A stretch of DNA of 64,000 bases. It comes from Actinoplanes palleronii (lineage in GTDB: Bacteria > Actinomycetota > Actinomycetes > Mycobacteriales > Micromonosporaceae). The stretch is taken from NCBI RefSeq assembly GCF_016862315.1, contig NZ_BOMS01000135.1, positions 1 through 64,000 of the forward strand, written 5' to 3'. Both the position numbers and the translations under genes were made by a program. Shown in pieces: positions 14,564 through 24,719 of this stretch. How positions within the stretch are numbered: position 1 is the first letter of the stretch; each line of letters opens with the position of its first letter. Under the pieces are notes generated by a model. It ran no database searches. It saw only the letters and a program-made list of their open reading frames with translations, and had not been told where the DNA came from.

Positions 14564-17485
14564 TCACCCCTGGGGGAAGAGCCGGGCGTAGTCGGCGTAG
14601 CCGGTGGCGACGTCGACCTGGGCCCAGAACCGGTGGTAGTTGAAGGTCGGTGCGGCTCCGCCGTTCAAGTACGCCTGGACCTTGGGGAAGTCCGGGTCGT
14701 TCTTGTAGAAGGAGCGGATGTCGAGGAACGACACCCCGGGCTTGATGACGTCGCCGTTGGGCATCGTCCCGGTCCAGCCGTTGGGGATGTAGAGGCCCTG
14801 GCCGGTGGAGGCGTTGTAGACGTCGTCGAACCGGTTGTAGTCGGCGCGGGTCTCGGTGACCGACACGCCCTTGCCGTCCTTGTACGCCCAGATCGCGTCG
14901 AGCAGCCCCTTGGCCGCCGTCTTCGCCTGCGCGTTGCCGGACTTCGCGGCGTAGTAGGTGAGCAGCTTGGCGAACGAGCCGGCCACACCGAGGTCGTTGC
15001 CCTTGCTGGTGACCGTCACGTGCAGGCCGGTGTTGGCGGCCGGGCTGGACGGGGTCCAGGTGGCCGGCTTGCCGGACCAGGCCAGGTCGGACGGGATCTG
15101 GAAGCTGGTCGCCGAGATGGTGCTGTTGGCCAGCGCCCAGGTCACCCACTTGTCCAGCACCGACTTGGCCTTGGCGTCACCGGTCGTGTAGTAGTACTCG
15201 GCCAGCCGCTCCAGCGACCAGGTCTGCATGCCGAACCAGCGGTTCGACGGCGGGTCCTCGTAGACCGGGGCTTCGACGTACGACAGGCCGTAGAAGGTCG
15301 GCGTGCCGGACGGCGGCGCCGAGTAGTTGCCGTTCCAGCTGTTCGTCGCGCCGCCGGCGATGGCGCCCTCGGACGACTGCAGCCACTGGTAGAACTCGAG
15401 CTGCCGGTTCAGGCTGGCCTGCCAGTCGGCCTTGGCGGTCGGCGACTTCGGGGTGAGCGCGCTGACGTTCGACAGCACGTACGCGGCCATCGGGTTCTGG
15501 TAGCCGAAGTGGCTGGTGCTGGAGCCGATCCGCCACGCCCAGCCGGCGCTGGTGTCGTAGGCGCCGCCCCAGGCGTAGTACCAGGACATCAGGTTGTTGG
15601 AGGCGTTCTTGCCGGTGCCGGCGGCACACCCGGTGGAGGTGCAGCCGGGCTGCTTGAAGTACTTGTCGTAGAACGAGTACCGCAGGTAGTCGCCCATCTT
15701 GGCGGCGTTGGCCACGGTCGCCGAGATCTGCGACTGCTTGCCCTGTGCGGTGGCCCACTGCAGCGCCCAGTAGGCGACCTGGACCGCGCGGGCGTCGGCG
15801 TCCGGCGCGTTCGTGTACTTCCACTGCTTGGCGTACGACGCGTCCTTGGTGAACAGGTCGAGGTAGCCGTTCGGGCCGCCCGAGGTGAACGTGTCGCAGG
15901 ACGGCTGCGGGACGGTCTCCCAGGTCGACTCCTGCGGGCCGCGCTGGAACGTGTTGATGTACGAGACCCGGGTGGTCTTGTCACCGCAGTGCCCGAAGCC
16001 GTACACGTTGTCGACGTCCAGCAGCCAGTGCATGCCGTAGATGTCGTCGGTGCCGTACGCGCTCTTCAGCTCCGCCGCGAGGGGGTCCGTGCCGACCGAC
16101 ACCGACGTGTCGAGCTGCGACGGGTACTGCGAGGGCAGCGGGTACTCGGCCGCGTAGGTGGCCGGCTTGGACGCGTTGTAGTTGGCGTTCGTCGGCTGGT
16201 CGGCGTGCGACGGGATGATGTACTTCTCCATCGTCGCCCAGGCGCTGTTGAACGGCGCCCAGTCCCCGCTGACCTGACCGTGCTCGGCCTCCAGCCACAG
16301 CCAGTAGCTGAACGCCTCGCTGGTCGTCTCGTGCCCCTGGTCCGGCGCCTCGTCGATCAGCGTCTCGACCGAGTGGTAGGGCACCCCCTCCGGGCTGAAG
16401 TAGCCGTTCGACGGGTTCTTGATGTCCGTGTAGAGCTGGGTGAACCGGGCGTCGACCGCGCCCACCGCGACAACCGTCACGGCGACGTTCGCGGCGGTGT
16501 AGCCGGTGGCGGTGGCCGCGATGGTGGCAGTCGAGCCGGCCGTCGCCGCGGTGGACGCCGCGACCGTCACGGTCTGCCCGGTGCTCCAGTTCGACGGGGT
16601 GAAGGTGAGGGTGGCCGGCGTGACGGTGACCGCGGTGGACCCGGTGCTGCGCGCCACCGCGACGCTGACGTTCGCGCTCGGCGCCGCGCTCAACGCGACC
16701 TTGTACGTGCCGCTCTTGCCCGGCTCCAGCGTCACCGAGGTGGCGTCGGCGAGGATGGCCGGGCTGGTCGACGCGTCGACGAAGACCGGGACGTCGGCGG
16801 TGCTGCTCCGGGTGCCGGCGCCGTCGTACGCGATGGCCTGCAGGTGGTACGCCGCGGTCTGTGCGGGCACCCCGGTCCAGGTGTACGCGTACGGCGCGCT
16901 GGTGTCGGTCCCCAGCAGCAACCCGTCGTGGTAGAACTCGACCTTCGCGATCGTCTGCCCGCTGGTCGGGGTCGCGGTCGCGCTGATCGGGATGGACGCC
17001 GGCGCGTTGTACCGGGTGTTCGCGGCCGGGCTGCTGATCGCCACGGTGGGTGCGGCGGCCGAGCCGTTGCAGGCCACCCCGTTCAGGGTGAACGCGGTGG
17101 GTACCGGGTTGGCCGAGGTGAACGTGCCGTTGAACCCGGTGCCGGCGGTGGCGCCGGTGCCCAGGGTGCCGTTCCACGACGCGTTGGTGACGGTGACGTG
17201 CTGGCCGCTCTGCGCGTAGGTGCCGTTCCAGCCCTGCGCGACCTTCTGGCCGGCGTCCGGGAAGTCGTACTCGAGTTTCCAGCTGGTCAGCGGGTCACCG
17301 GAGTTGGTGATGGCGATGTCGCCGGTGAACCCTCCGGACCACTGGCTCTGCACCTTGTAGACGACGGCGCATCCGGCCGCGGCGTAGGCGGGTGGCCCGC
17401 CGGCCACGAAGACCGCGCCGGCGCCGAGGACGGCGACGCCGGTGACGGCCAGCCTGCGGCGCAGGCGATGAACGAACGGTCTCAC
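14564..17485 (-). CDS. GH48 cellulase (reducing-end cellobiohydrolase) with CBM2 and Ig-like modules
   Basis: 973-residue secreted enzyme. Order of modules: signal peptide (1 to about 33), CBM2 (about 35-130, CAVVYKVQSQWSGGFTGDIAI), a bacterial Ig-like domain (about 137-230, PTVAISSPAANTRY), a second beta-sandwich module (about 233-330), and the GH48 catalytic domain (about 335-973). The catalytic acid is expected in TTSEAFSYWLWLEAEHG. GH48 enzymes processively release cellobiose from cellulose chain ends. The GTG at 17485 is chosen because AGGAGG lies 7 nt upstream, overlapping the stop codon of the GH74 gene. The N-terminal placement of the CBM and two sandwich modules differs from many single-CBM GH48 enzymes. 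Confidence 0.95.
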   Translation of the reverse strand: MRPFVHRLRRRLAVTGVAVLGAGAVFVAGGPPAYAAAGCAVVYKVQSQWSGGFTGDIAITNSGDPLTSWKLEYDFPDAGQKVAQGWNGTYAQSGQHVTVTNASWNGTLGTGATAGTGFNGTFTSANPVPTAFTLNGVACNGSAAAPTVAISSPAANTRYNAPASIPISATATPTSGQTIAKVEFYHDGLLLGTDTSAPYAYTWTGVPAQTAAYHLQAIAYDGAGTRSSTADVPVFVDASTSPAILADATSVTLEPGKSGTYKVALSAAPSANVSVAVARSTGSTAVTVTPATLTFTPSNWSTGQTVTVAASTAATAGSTATIAATATGYTAANVAVTVVAVGAVDARFTQLYTDIKNPSNGYFSPEGVPYHSVETLIDEAPDQGHETTSEAFSYWLWLEAEHGQVSGDWAPFNSAWATMEKYIIPSHADQPTNANYNASKPATYAAEYPLPSQYPSQLDTSVSVGTDPLAAELKSAYGTDDIYGMHWLLDVDNVYGFGHCGDKTTRVSYINTFQRGPQESTWETVPQPSCDTFTSGGPNGYLDLFTKDASYAKQWKYTNAPDADARAVQVAYWALQWATAQGKQSQISATVANAAKMGDYLRYSFYDKYFKQPGCTSTGCAAGTGKNASNNLMSWYYAWGGAYDTSAGWAWRIGSSTSHFGYQNPMAAYVLSNVSALTPKSPTAKADWQASLNRQLEFYQWLQSSEGAIAGGATNSWNGNYSAPPSGTPTFYGLSYVEAPVYEDPPSNRWFGMQTWSLERLAEYYYTTGDAKAKSVLDKWVTWALANSTISATSFQIPSDLAWSGKPATWTPSSPAANTGLHVTVTSKGNDLGVAGSFAKLLTYYAAKSGNAQAKTAAKGLLDAIWAYKDGKGVSVTETRADYNRFDDVYNASTGQGLYIPNGWTGTMPNGDVIKPGVSFLDIRSFYKNDPDFPKVQAYLNGGAAPTFNYHRFWAQVDVATGYADYARLFPQG

Positions 17486-17496
17486 GGGTGTTCCTC

Positions 17497-20157
17497 CTAG
17501 GGGGTTCGGGAGCAGGAGACGGGAGACGGGACGGGGTTCGTGGTGCCGGTGGTGCCGCCGAGGAATCCGAAGGTGGTGGAAGCCCCGGACGCGAGTGCGC
17601 CGTTGTAGGACGCGTTGGTGACGGTGACCGCGGTGCCGGACTGGACGGCGGTGCCGCCCCAGCTCTGCGTGACGGTCTGGCCGCCGGTCCAGGCCCACTT
17701 GACGGTCCAGCCGGTGGTGGCCGTGGTCCCGGTGTTGGTCACGGTGACCTCACCCTGGAAGCCGCCGCTCCACGAGCCGGTCACCTTGTACGCCGCCGTG
17801 CAGCCGCCGCTCGCCGAGGGGGACGTCGACGGGGACGGGGAGGCGGAGGTGGAGGGCGAGACCGAGGTGGACGGGCTGGGCGAGGACGGGCTGGGCGAGG
17901 CGGAGCTGGGCGACGGCACCGGGCCGGTGCGGTCGGCGTAGAGGATGCCGCGGCCGTTGGTGCCCAGGTAGACCCGGCCCCAGATGCGCGGGTCGCCGGT
18001 CAGGGCGTCGCCCATGTTCCCGTACTGGTGCTTGTCGTCGTTGATCCGGAGCCAGCTCGCGCCGGTGTCGTCGGAGCGGAACACCCCGTCGACGCCGTCC
18101 ACCGTGCCGACCAGGAACACCGCCGGGTGGGTGGCGCCGGGAGCGGCCTTGCCGAACGCCACGTTGATCCCCTCGGCCACCGTGCTGACCTTGGTGAACG
18201 TCTTGCCGGAGTCGGTGGAGCGCACCAGGCCGGTGCTGCTCGCCACCCAGACCTCGCCGGCGATCCCCGGCACGGCCTTCAGGTGGATCCGCCCGGTGGC
18301 CGGCAGCGTGACGGTCGACGCGGTGAACGTGGCCCCGCCGTCGGTGCTGCTGTAGAAGCTTCCGTTCGCGTACCCATAAAAGGTCTTGGGGTTGACCCGG
18401 TCGGATTCGACGATCGCGCCGGCCGGCAGTCCGGTGGAGGCGGTCCAGCTGCTGCCCCGCGTGGTCGAGTAGTAGACCCCGGTGCCGGCCGGTGACCAGA
18501 CCACCGCGTTGGCGTCGGCGCCGACCGCGACGGTGCCGCCGCCGGTCACCCCGGACGGCTCCTGACCCTGGTACCAGTTCTTGCCGCCGTCGCTGGAGAC
18601 GCCGATGTGCGGCGCCGCGGCGTTGTTGCCGACCCGGACGAAGAAGCTCGGGCTCAGCTCGGCGAAGTCCAGGCTGGTGTTGCTGCCCAGGCTCGGGGTG
18701 TCGTGGAAACTCGCCGGCACGGTGTCCAGATCGGCGTGGTAGAAACCGCCGACGTCACCGAGCGCGCTGACCAGCGGGGCGCCGGTCGGCGGGCTGGCCA
18801 GGTCCAGGACGGCGGTCTCCTCGATCCCCTTGGCCATCGGCTTGATCGTGAAGGTGGCGCCGGAGTCCCACTTGGTCAGGTCGGTGGTGCCGTAGAGGGT
18901 GGCGCCGGTGCCGTAGAGCAGCCGGTTCGAGTCGAACGGGTCGATCTGCAGCGACTCGTTCATCCAGCCCAGCTTCGGGCTCTCCTCCGGCGCCGTGGAC
19001 GTGCTGTTGAAGTCCAGCCACTGGTTGGCCGAGATGTCCAGGGTGTAGCGCTTGCTCCGGCTCGGGTAGCTGGTCCAGTCCCAGACCCGGGTCCAGGTGG
19101 CGCCGTAGTCGGTGCTGCGGAAGAAGATCGCGTCCGGCCACCAGGAGATCTGGGTGGCGACCATCAGGGTGCCCGGATGCAGGGTGTCGACGGTCAGGCC
19201 GGAGTAGCCGTAGTACCGGTCGGCGACCGGGGTCGGCGAGATGTTCGTCCAGGCGCCGGTGCTGATCTGGTACTTCCAGACCTCGCCGGCCGCGCCGTCG
19301 TACGGGCCGCCGGTGTCGCTGGTGGCGATGTAGAGGTAGTCGCCCTGCACGACGCCCTTGTGCGCGAGGTAGCCGGTCGGCTGGCCGGCGATCCGGGACC
19401 AGGTCGCCCCGCTGTCGGCGGACGTGTAGACCGGGTTGTCCTTGTCCGCGACGCCCACGAAGATCCGGCCGGCCGCGCCGAAGGTCACCCAGCTCAGGCC
19501 CTGGTTCTGGTTCAGGTACCCGTTGGTGTCGGTCGGGTCCTGGACGTAGTTGCCGACGTTCGGGAAGTTGGCGACCTTGGCCCAGGTGACGCCGAAGTCG
19601 GTGCTGCGCCAGAGCCCGTTGCCACCCTCGGCCGCGAAGTACACGTTCTTGTCGTTCACCGGGTCGACGGCGAGCCGCTCCCCCATGCCCCGGCCGGGCA
19701 TGTTGCCGCCGACCTTGAACGGCAGGTTGGTCTGCTGCCAGGTGGCGCCCTTGTCGGCGGAGCGCAGGATGGCGCCGTTGTTCGGGTCCCAGCTGTTGGT
19801 GTACATGCCGACCGCGGCGTAGACCCGGGTGGTGTCCACCGGGTCGGCGGCCAGGCTGAGCACGCCGTTGTGGCCCCAGTCGTCCTGGCCGACCCAGTCC
19901 AGCAGCGGGGTCCAGCTCTGGCTGGTCTGGTTCCAGCGGTAGGCGCCGCCGATGTCGGTGCGCGAGTAGATCAGGTTCTTCTCGCCCGGGTTGAAGACGA
20001 TGCCGGGGATGAATCCACCGCCGTCGATCCGGACGTTCTTCCAGGCGTAGGGGTCGCTGCCGGCCGCCGTGGCGGAGATCGGCTGGGAGACGACGGCGAC
20101 CGCGGTGGCGGCGACCACCAAGGCGGCGGCGAGAGCACCGCCGGGGGACCTTCTCAT
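17497..20157 (-). CDS. GH74 xyloglucanase/endoglucanase with CBM2
   Basis: 886-residue secreted hydrolase. A signal peptide (1 to about 32) is followed by the two seven-bladed propellers of GH74 (about 35-740) with repeated Asp-box-like units (SADKGATW, STDFGVTW, SADSGATW, SSDGGKNW, STDGGATF, SDDTGASW). A 40-residue Pro/Ser/Thr linker (about 745-785) leads to a C-terminal CBM2 (GCTAAYKVTGSWSGGFQGEV). GH74 enzymes cut xyloglucan. It is the first gene of the GH74-GH48-AA10(-SGNH) operon, with a CebR/CelR-type operator 33 nt before its start. Confidence 0.95.
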   Translation of the reverse strand: MRRSPGGALAAALVVAATAVAVVSQPISATAAGSDPYAWKNVRIDGGGFIPGIVFNPGEKNLIYSRTDIGGAYRWNQTSQSWTPLLDWVGQDDWGHNGVLSLAADPVDTTRVYAAVGMYTNSWDPNNGAILRSADKGATWQQTNLPFKVGGNMPGRGMGERLAVDPVNDKNVYFAAEGGNGLWRSTDFGVTWAKVANFPNVGNYVQDPTDTNGYLNQNQGLSWVTFGAAGRIFVGVADKDNPVYTSADSGATWSRIAGQPTGYLAHKGVVQGDYLYIATSDTGGPYDGAAGEVWKYQISTGAWTNISPTPVADRYYGYSGLTVDTLHPGTLMVATQISWWPDAIFFRSTDYGATWTRVWDWTSYPSRSKRYTLDISANQWLDFNSTSTAPEESPKLGWMNESLQIDPFDSNRLLYGTGATLYGTTDLTKWDSGATFTIKPMAKGIEETAVLDLASPPTGAPLVSALGDVGGFYHADLDTVPASFHDTPSLGSNTSLDFAELSPSFFVRVGNNAAAPHIGVSSDGGKNWYQGQEPSGVTGGGTVAVGADANAVVWSPAGTGVYYSTTRGSSWTASTGLPAGAIVESDRVNPKTFYGYANGSFYSSTDGGATFTASTVTLPATGRIHLKAVPGIAGEVWVASSTGLVRSTDSGKTFTKVSTVAEGINVAFGKAAPGATHPAVFLVGTVDGVDGVFRSDDTGASWLRINDDKHQYGNMGDALTGDPRIWGRVYLGTNGRGILYADRTGPVPSPSSASPSPSSPSPSTSVSPSTSASPSPSTSPSASGGCTAAYKVTGSWSGGFQGEVTVTNTGTTATTGWTVKWAWTGGQTVTQSWGGTAVQSGTAVTVTNASYNGALASGASTTFGFLGGTTGTTNPVPSPVSCSRTP

Positions 20158-20189
20158 GGATGAAGCCCTTCCATTGACGTACGTAAACC

Positions 20190-20203
20190 TGGGAGCGCTC
20201 CCA
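20190..20203. promoter_or_regulatory. CebR/CelR-type operator
   Basis: Perfect 14-bp palindrome TGGGAGCGCTCCCA, identical to the operator bound by LacI-family cellulose regulators (CelR of Thermobifida, CebR of Streptomyces), which release DNA on binding cellobiose. It lies 33 nt upstream of the GH74 start, so the whole cellulase block is predicted to be induced by cello-oligosaccharides. The regulator gene is not in the window. Confidence 0.9.
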
Positions 20204-20513
20204 AAGCGTCCGTTCCCGACATCTTCATGTCAAGAGCCGGAAACATTCGACAATCGTTGCCATCTGACTACGGAGAGCAACATGACAGTGAACGACCGGG
20301 TTCGATCCACCGACGTACGGGTAAAAGCCCTAGTCAGGCCGGTTGCCGCCGGGCTGAGTGCCGTGAGCAGCACCAAGTGACGGGAGGGGCGGCTGTGTAT
20401 CATTCGGCGGAATGCGCGGGCGGCGCCTACCGGTGCGGCCCGCGAACAGTCAGCGGGTATATGCACCGGTACACGGCGTGACAACCGCCCGGCGTAGTGG
20501 TGGAGGAGATTGC

Positions 20514-21878
<1,365 letters not shown>

Positions 21879-21897
21879 CCGACTCTCCCGCTTCATC

Positions 21898-21938
21898 CGC
21901 CGCGGCGGCCTTCACAGGCCGTCGCGGCGTTTCCTTTT
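21898..21938 (+). terminator. intrinsic terminator of ugd
   Basis: 14-bp stem (CGCCGCGGCGGCCT / AGGCCGTCGCGGCG, one G-U pair) with loop TCAC followed by TTTCCTTTTT, 19 nt after the ugd stop codon. Confidence 0.88.
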
Positions 21939-22109
21939 TGTGGCGTAGGGCCGATTCTGCCCGGGCCTAGCCGCTTACCGACTGAAGCGGGTTCCCGCGA
22001 AGCCCAACAAAACCGACTCACCGCTCGTATGATGACCGTTAACCACGGCTAAATCCTGCTAAAAGCACCCGGGAAAAGTCGTTCATCAAGGGCCTCTTCC
22101 GGCAATCTT

Positions 22110-22123
22110 CTTAACCGGTTAAG
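22110..22123. promoter_or_regulatory. palindromic operator upstream of the alpha-glucoside importer
   Basis: Perfect palindrome CTTAACCGGTTAAG, 150 nt before the binding-protein gene. Its AACCGGTT centre resembles LacI-family operators of sugar transporters. The surrounding 21940-22270 region is AT-richer than its neighbours and contains no gene. The regulator is not in the window; the function is inferred from form and place. Confidence 0.55.
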
Positions 22124-22196
22124 GTGCCGGGGTGTCGCCGCTATATCGTTACCGACTCGATCACGCGGAAATCATTGCGCAACTTCCCGGTTACCT

Positions 22197-22213
22197 CTTG
22201 ACTGTTGGTCAAG
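22197..22213. promoter_or_regulatory. inverted repeat in the importer leader
   Basis: CTTGAC-TGTTG-GTCAAG, perfect 6-bp arms, 60 nt before the start of the sugar-binding protein gene. It could be a second operator or, since it contains TTGAC, part of the promoter. Confidence 0.4.
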
Positions 22214-22273
22214 AAGCGCTTCGGACGGCGGCGTCGCCAGACGCCGGAGGCGCGTCAAGACATAGGGAGCGGT

Positions 22274-23644
22274 ATGTTCGGTCACAGTGGGAGTTCGCGA
22301 TCCCGAGTCGCGCTCGCCGGTGCCCTCAGCGTCGGTCTGGCCTTCAGCCTGACCGCCTGCGGCGGCGACAAGAAGGACGACTCGAGCGGTTCCACCGATA
22401 CAGCGACGTCGTCCATCGACTGCGCACAGTTCAGCCAGTTCGGCGACCTCAAGGGCAAGACGGTCTCGGTCTACACCGGCATCGTCACCCCGGAGGACGC
22501 GCCGCAGAAGAAGTCGTACGAGCCGTTCGAGCAGTGCACCGGCGTCACGGTCAAGTACGAGGGCGACAAGTCCTTCGAGACCCAGATCCTGGTCCGCGCC
22601 CGCGCCGGCAACCCGCCGGACGTCGCGTACGTGCCGCAGCCGGGTCTGCTGAAGCAGCTCGTCGAGACCGGCAAGGCCGTCGAGGCCCCGGCCGAGGTCG
22701 CCACGAACGTCGACAAGTGGTTCGGCAAGGACTGGAAGGCGTACGGCACGGTCGCCGGCAAGTTCTACGCCGCCCCGCTGGGCGCCAACGTGAAGTCCCT
22801 GGTGTGGTACTCCCCCAAGGAGTTCGCGGACAAGGGCTACACCGTTCCGACCACGCTGGACCAGCTCAAGGAGCTCAGCGACAAGATCGCCGCGACCGGC
22901 AGCAAGCCGTGGTGCGCGGGTATCGGCTCCGGTGACGCCACCGGCTGGCCGGTCACCGACTGGGTCGAGGACTTCATGCTCCGCCTGTCCGGCCCCGAGG
23001 CCTACGACAAGTGGGTCAACCACGAGATCCCGTTCAACGGTGCCGAGTCGACCGCCGCGTGGAACGCGGTCGGTGACTACCTGAAGAACGACAAGTACGT
23101 CAACGGCGGTCTCGGCGACGTCAAGAGCATCGCGGGCACCACGTTCCAGGACGCCGGCCTGCAGATCCTCGAGGGCACCTGCTCGCTGCACCGTCAGGCC
23201 AGCTTCTACGCGGCCAACTTCCCGGCGAAGACCAAGATCGCCGAGGACGGCGAGATCTACGCGTTCTACCTGCCGGGCAAGGACGCCACCAGCAAGCCGG
23301 TTCTGGGTGGTGGCGAGTTCGTTCTCGCCTTCGCCGACCGTCCCGAGGTCAAGGCGTTCCAGTACTTCCTGTCCACCGACACCTGGGCGAACCTCAAGGC
23401 CAAGGCGTCGAGCGGCTGGGTCAGCGCCAACAAGGGTCTGAAGGTCGAGAACCTGACGAACCCGATCGACCAGCTGTCCGCCAAGATCCTGCAGGACCCG
23501 AGCGCGCAGTTCCGGTTCGACGGCTCGGACATGATGCCCGCCGCGATCGGCTCGAACGCGTTCTGGAAGCAGGCCACCGCGTGGATCAGCGGCCAGGACA
23601 CGACCACCACGGTGAACAACATCGAAACCGCGTGGCCCAAGTGA
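22274..23644 (+). CDS. alpha-glucoside-type ABC transporter substrate-binding lipoprotein
   Basis: 456-residue lipoprotein with a signal peptide ending in the lipobox LTAC, then the family 1 extracellular solute-binding fold (VSVYTGIVTPEDAPQKKSYEPFEQ, GNPPDVAYVPQPGLL, KPWCAGIGSGDATGWPVTDWVEDF). Sequence blocks resemble AglE-type binding proteins for trehalose, maltose or sucrose, which is the basis for the substrate guess. ATG 22274 follows GGGAG and starts exactly at the signal peptide, so the upstream in-frame extension is discarded. A hairpin separates it from the permease genes, consistent with higher expression of the binding protein. Confidence 0.88.
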   Translation: MFGHSGSSRSRVALAGALSVGLAFSLTACGGDKKDDSSGSTDTATSSIDCAQFSQFGDLKGKTVSVYTGIVTPEDAPQKKSYEPFEQCTGVTVKYEGDKSFETQILVRARAGNPPDVAYVPQPGLLKQLVETGKAVEAPAEVATNVDKWFGKDWKAYGTVAGKFYAAPLGANVKSLVWYSPKEFADKGYTVPTTLDQLKELSDKIAATGSKPWCAGIGSGDATGWPVTDWVEDFMLRLSGPEAYDKWVNHEIPFNGAESTAAWNAVGDYLKNDKYVNGGLGDVKSIAGTTFQDAGLQILEGTCSLHRQASFYAANFPAKTKIAEDGEIYAFYLPGKDATSKPVLGGGEFVLAFADRPEVKAFQYFLSTDTWANLKAKASSGWVSANKGLKVENLTNPIDQLSAKILQDPSAQFRFDGSDMMPAAIGSNAFWKQATAWISGQDTTTTVNNIETAWPK

Positions 23645-23662
23645 TCTGAGTTCCACCACGAC

Positions 23663-23691
23663 GCCGGCCGGGACGCCTTGTCCCGGCCGGC
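23663..23691 (+). terminator. intercistronic hairpin after the binding-protein gene
   Basis: Perfect 12-bp stem (GCCGGCCGGGAC, loop GCCTT). It lies between the binding protein and permease genes of one operon and lacks a U-tract, so it more likely stabilises the 3' end of the binding-protein mRNA or attenuates than terminates fully. Confidence 0.65.
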
Positions 23692-23735
23692 ATCACCCTC
23701 TTTCCCCTCGGAAACACGAAGGAGGTCCGGGTCGC

Positions 23736-24719
23736 GTGTTCGGTTCAGTCAGCACCACCCCAGAAAAACTTCTCCAGATGGTCGCGGCACTGCTGCTGTT
23801 CGCCGCGGTGCTGGGCATCGTCCTCTTCATCGCCAGCCGGATCCGGGGCAAGGGCTCCGACCGCTGGATCGGTTATCTCTACCTGCTGCCGGTTCTGCTC
23901 ATGCTCAGCGTCGGCCTGGTCTATCCCGGCCTGCGCACCATCTACGAGTCGTTCTTCGACGCGCACGGCACCGGGTTCATCGGCATCGACAACTACAAGT
24001 TCATCTTCACCAGTGGTGAGCTGCGCCGGGTGCTCGGCAACACGATGATCTGGGTGGTCCTGGTGCCGTTCCTGGCCACCGCGATCGGCCTGGTCTACTC
24101 GATCCTGGTGGACAAGTCGCGGTTCGAGTCGTTCGCCAAGGCCCTGGTCTTCCTGCCGATGGCGATCTCGATGGTCGCCGCGGGCGTCATCTGGAAGTTC
24201 ATGTACGAGTACCGCGTCGACCAGCCGAAGGTGCAGCAGATCGGCCTGATCAACCAGATCATCGTCTGGCTGGGCGGCAAGCCGGTGCAGCTGCTGATCA
24301 CCGACACCTGGGGCCTGAACACCCTGCTGCTGATCGTGGTGTTCATCTGGATCCAGGCCGGCTTCGCGATGACCGTGCTCTCCGCGGCGGTCAAGGCGAT
24401 CCCGGACGACATCATCGAGGCGGCCCGGCTCGACGGGGTCAACGCCTGGACCATGTTCGTCAAGATCACGCTGCCGAGCGTGCGGCCGACGATCGTGGTG
24501 GTCCTGACCACCATCGCCATCGGCACGCTGAAGGTGTTCGACGTGGTCCGCACGATGACCGGCGGTAACTTCAACACCAGCGTCATCGCCAACGAGTTCT
24601 ACAGCCAGCTGATCCGGGCGGACAACCAGGGTCTCGCGGCCGCGCTCGCGGTGATCCTGTTCGTCCTGGTGACGCCGATCGTCATCTACAACATCCGCTC
24701 CGTACGCCAGGAGGCATGA
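23736..24719 (+). CDS. carbohydrate ABC transporter permease (AglF-type)
   Basis: 327-residue inner-membrane permease with about eight hydrophobic segments. The MalF/AglF-type EAA loop, which contacts the ATPase, reads IPDDIIEAARLDGVNAWTMFVKITLPSVRP (about 223-252). An N-terminal pair of helices precedes the usual six-helix core. The GTG start follows AGGAGG. It partners with the permease at 24716 (4-nt overlap) and the binding protein at 22274. No ATPase gene follows, so, as in Streptomyces, a shared MsiK-type ATPase encoded elsewhere probably powers it. Confidence 0.92.
   Translation: MFGSVSTTPEKLLQMVAALLLFAAVLGIVLFIASRIRGKGSDRWIGYLYLLPVLLMLSVGLVYPGLRTIYESFFDAHGTGFIGIDNYKFIFTSGELRRVLGNTMIWVVLVPFLATAIGLVYSILVDKSRFESFAKALVFLPMAISMVAAGVIWKFMYEYRVDQPKVQQIGLINQIIVWLGGKPVQLLITDTWGLNTLLLIVVFIWIQAGFAMTVLSAAVKAIPDDIIEAARLDGVNAWTMFVKITLPSVRPTIVVVLTTIAIGTLKVFDVVRTMTGGNFNTSVIANEFYSQLIRADNQGLAAALAVILFVLVTPIVIYNIRSVRQEA

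Noticed and set aside
14555..20163. Very long plus-strand open frames opposite GH48 and GH74
   Set aside because: They lie entirely antisense to recognisable secreted enzymes and have the low-complexity composition of antisense GC-rich DNA.
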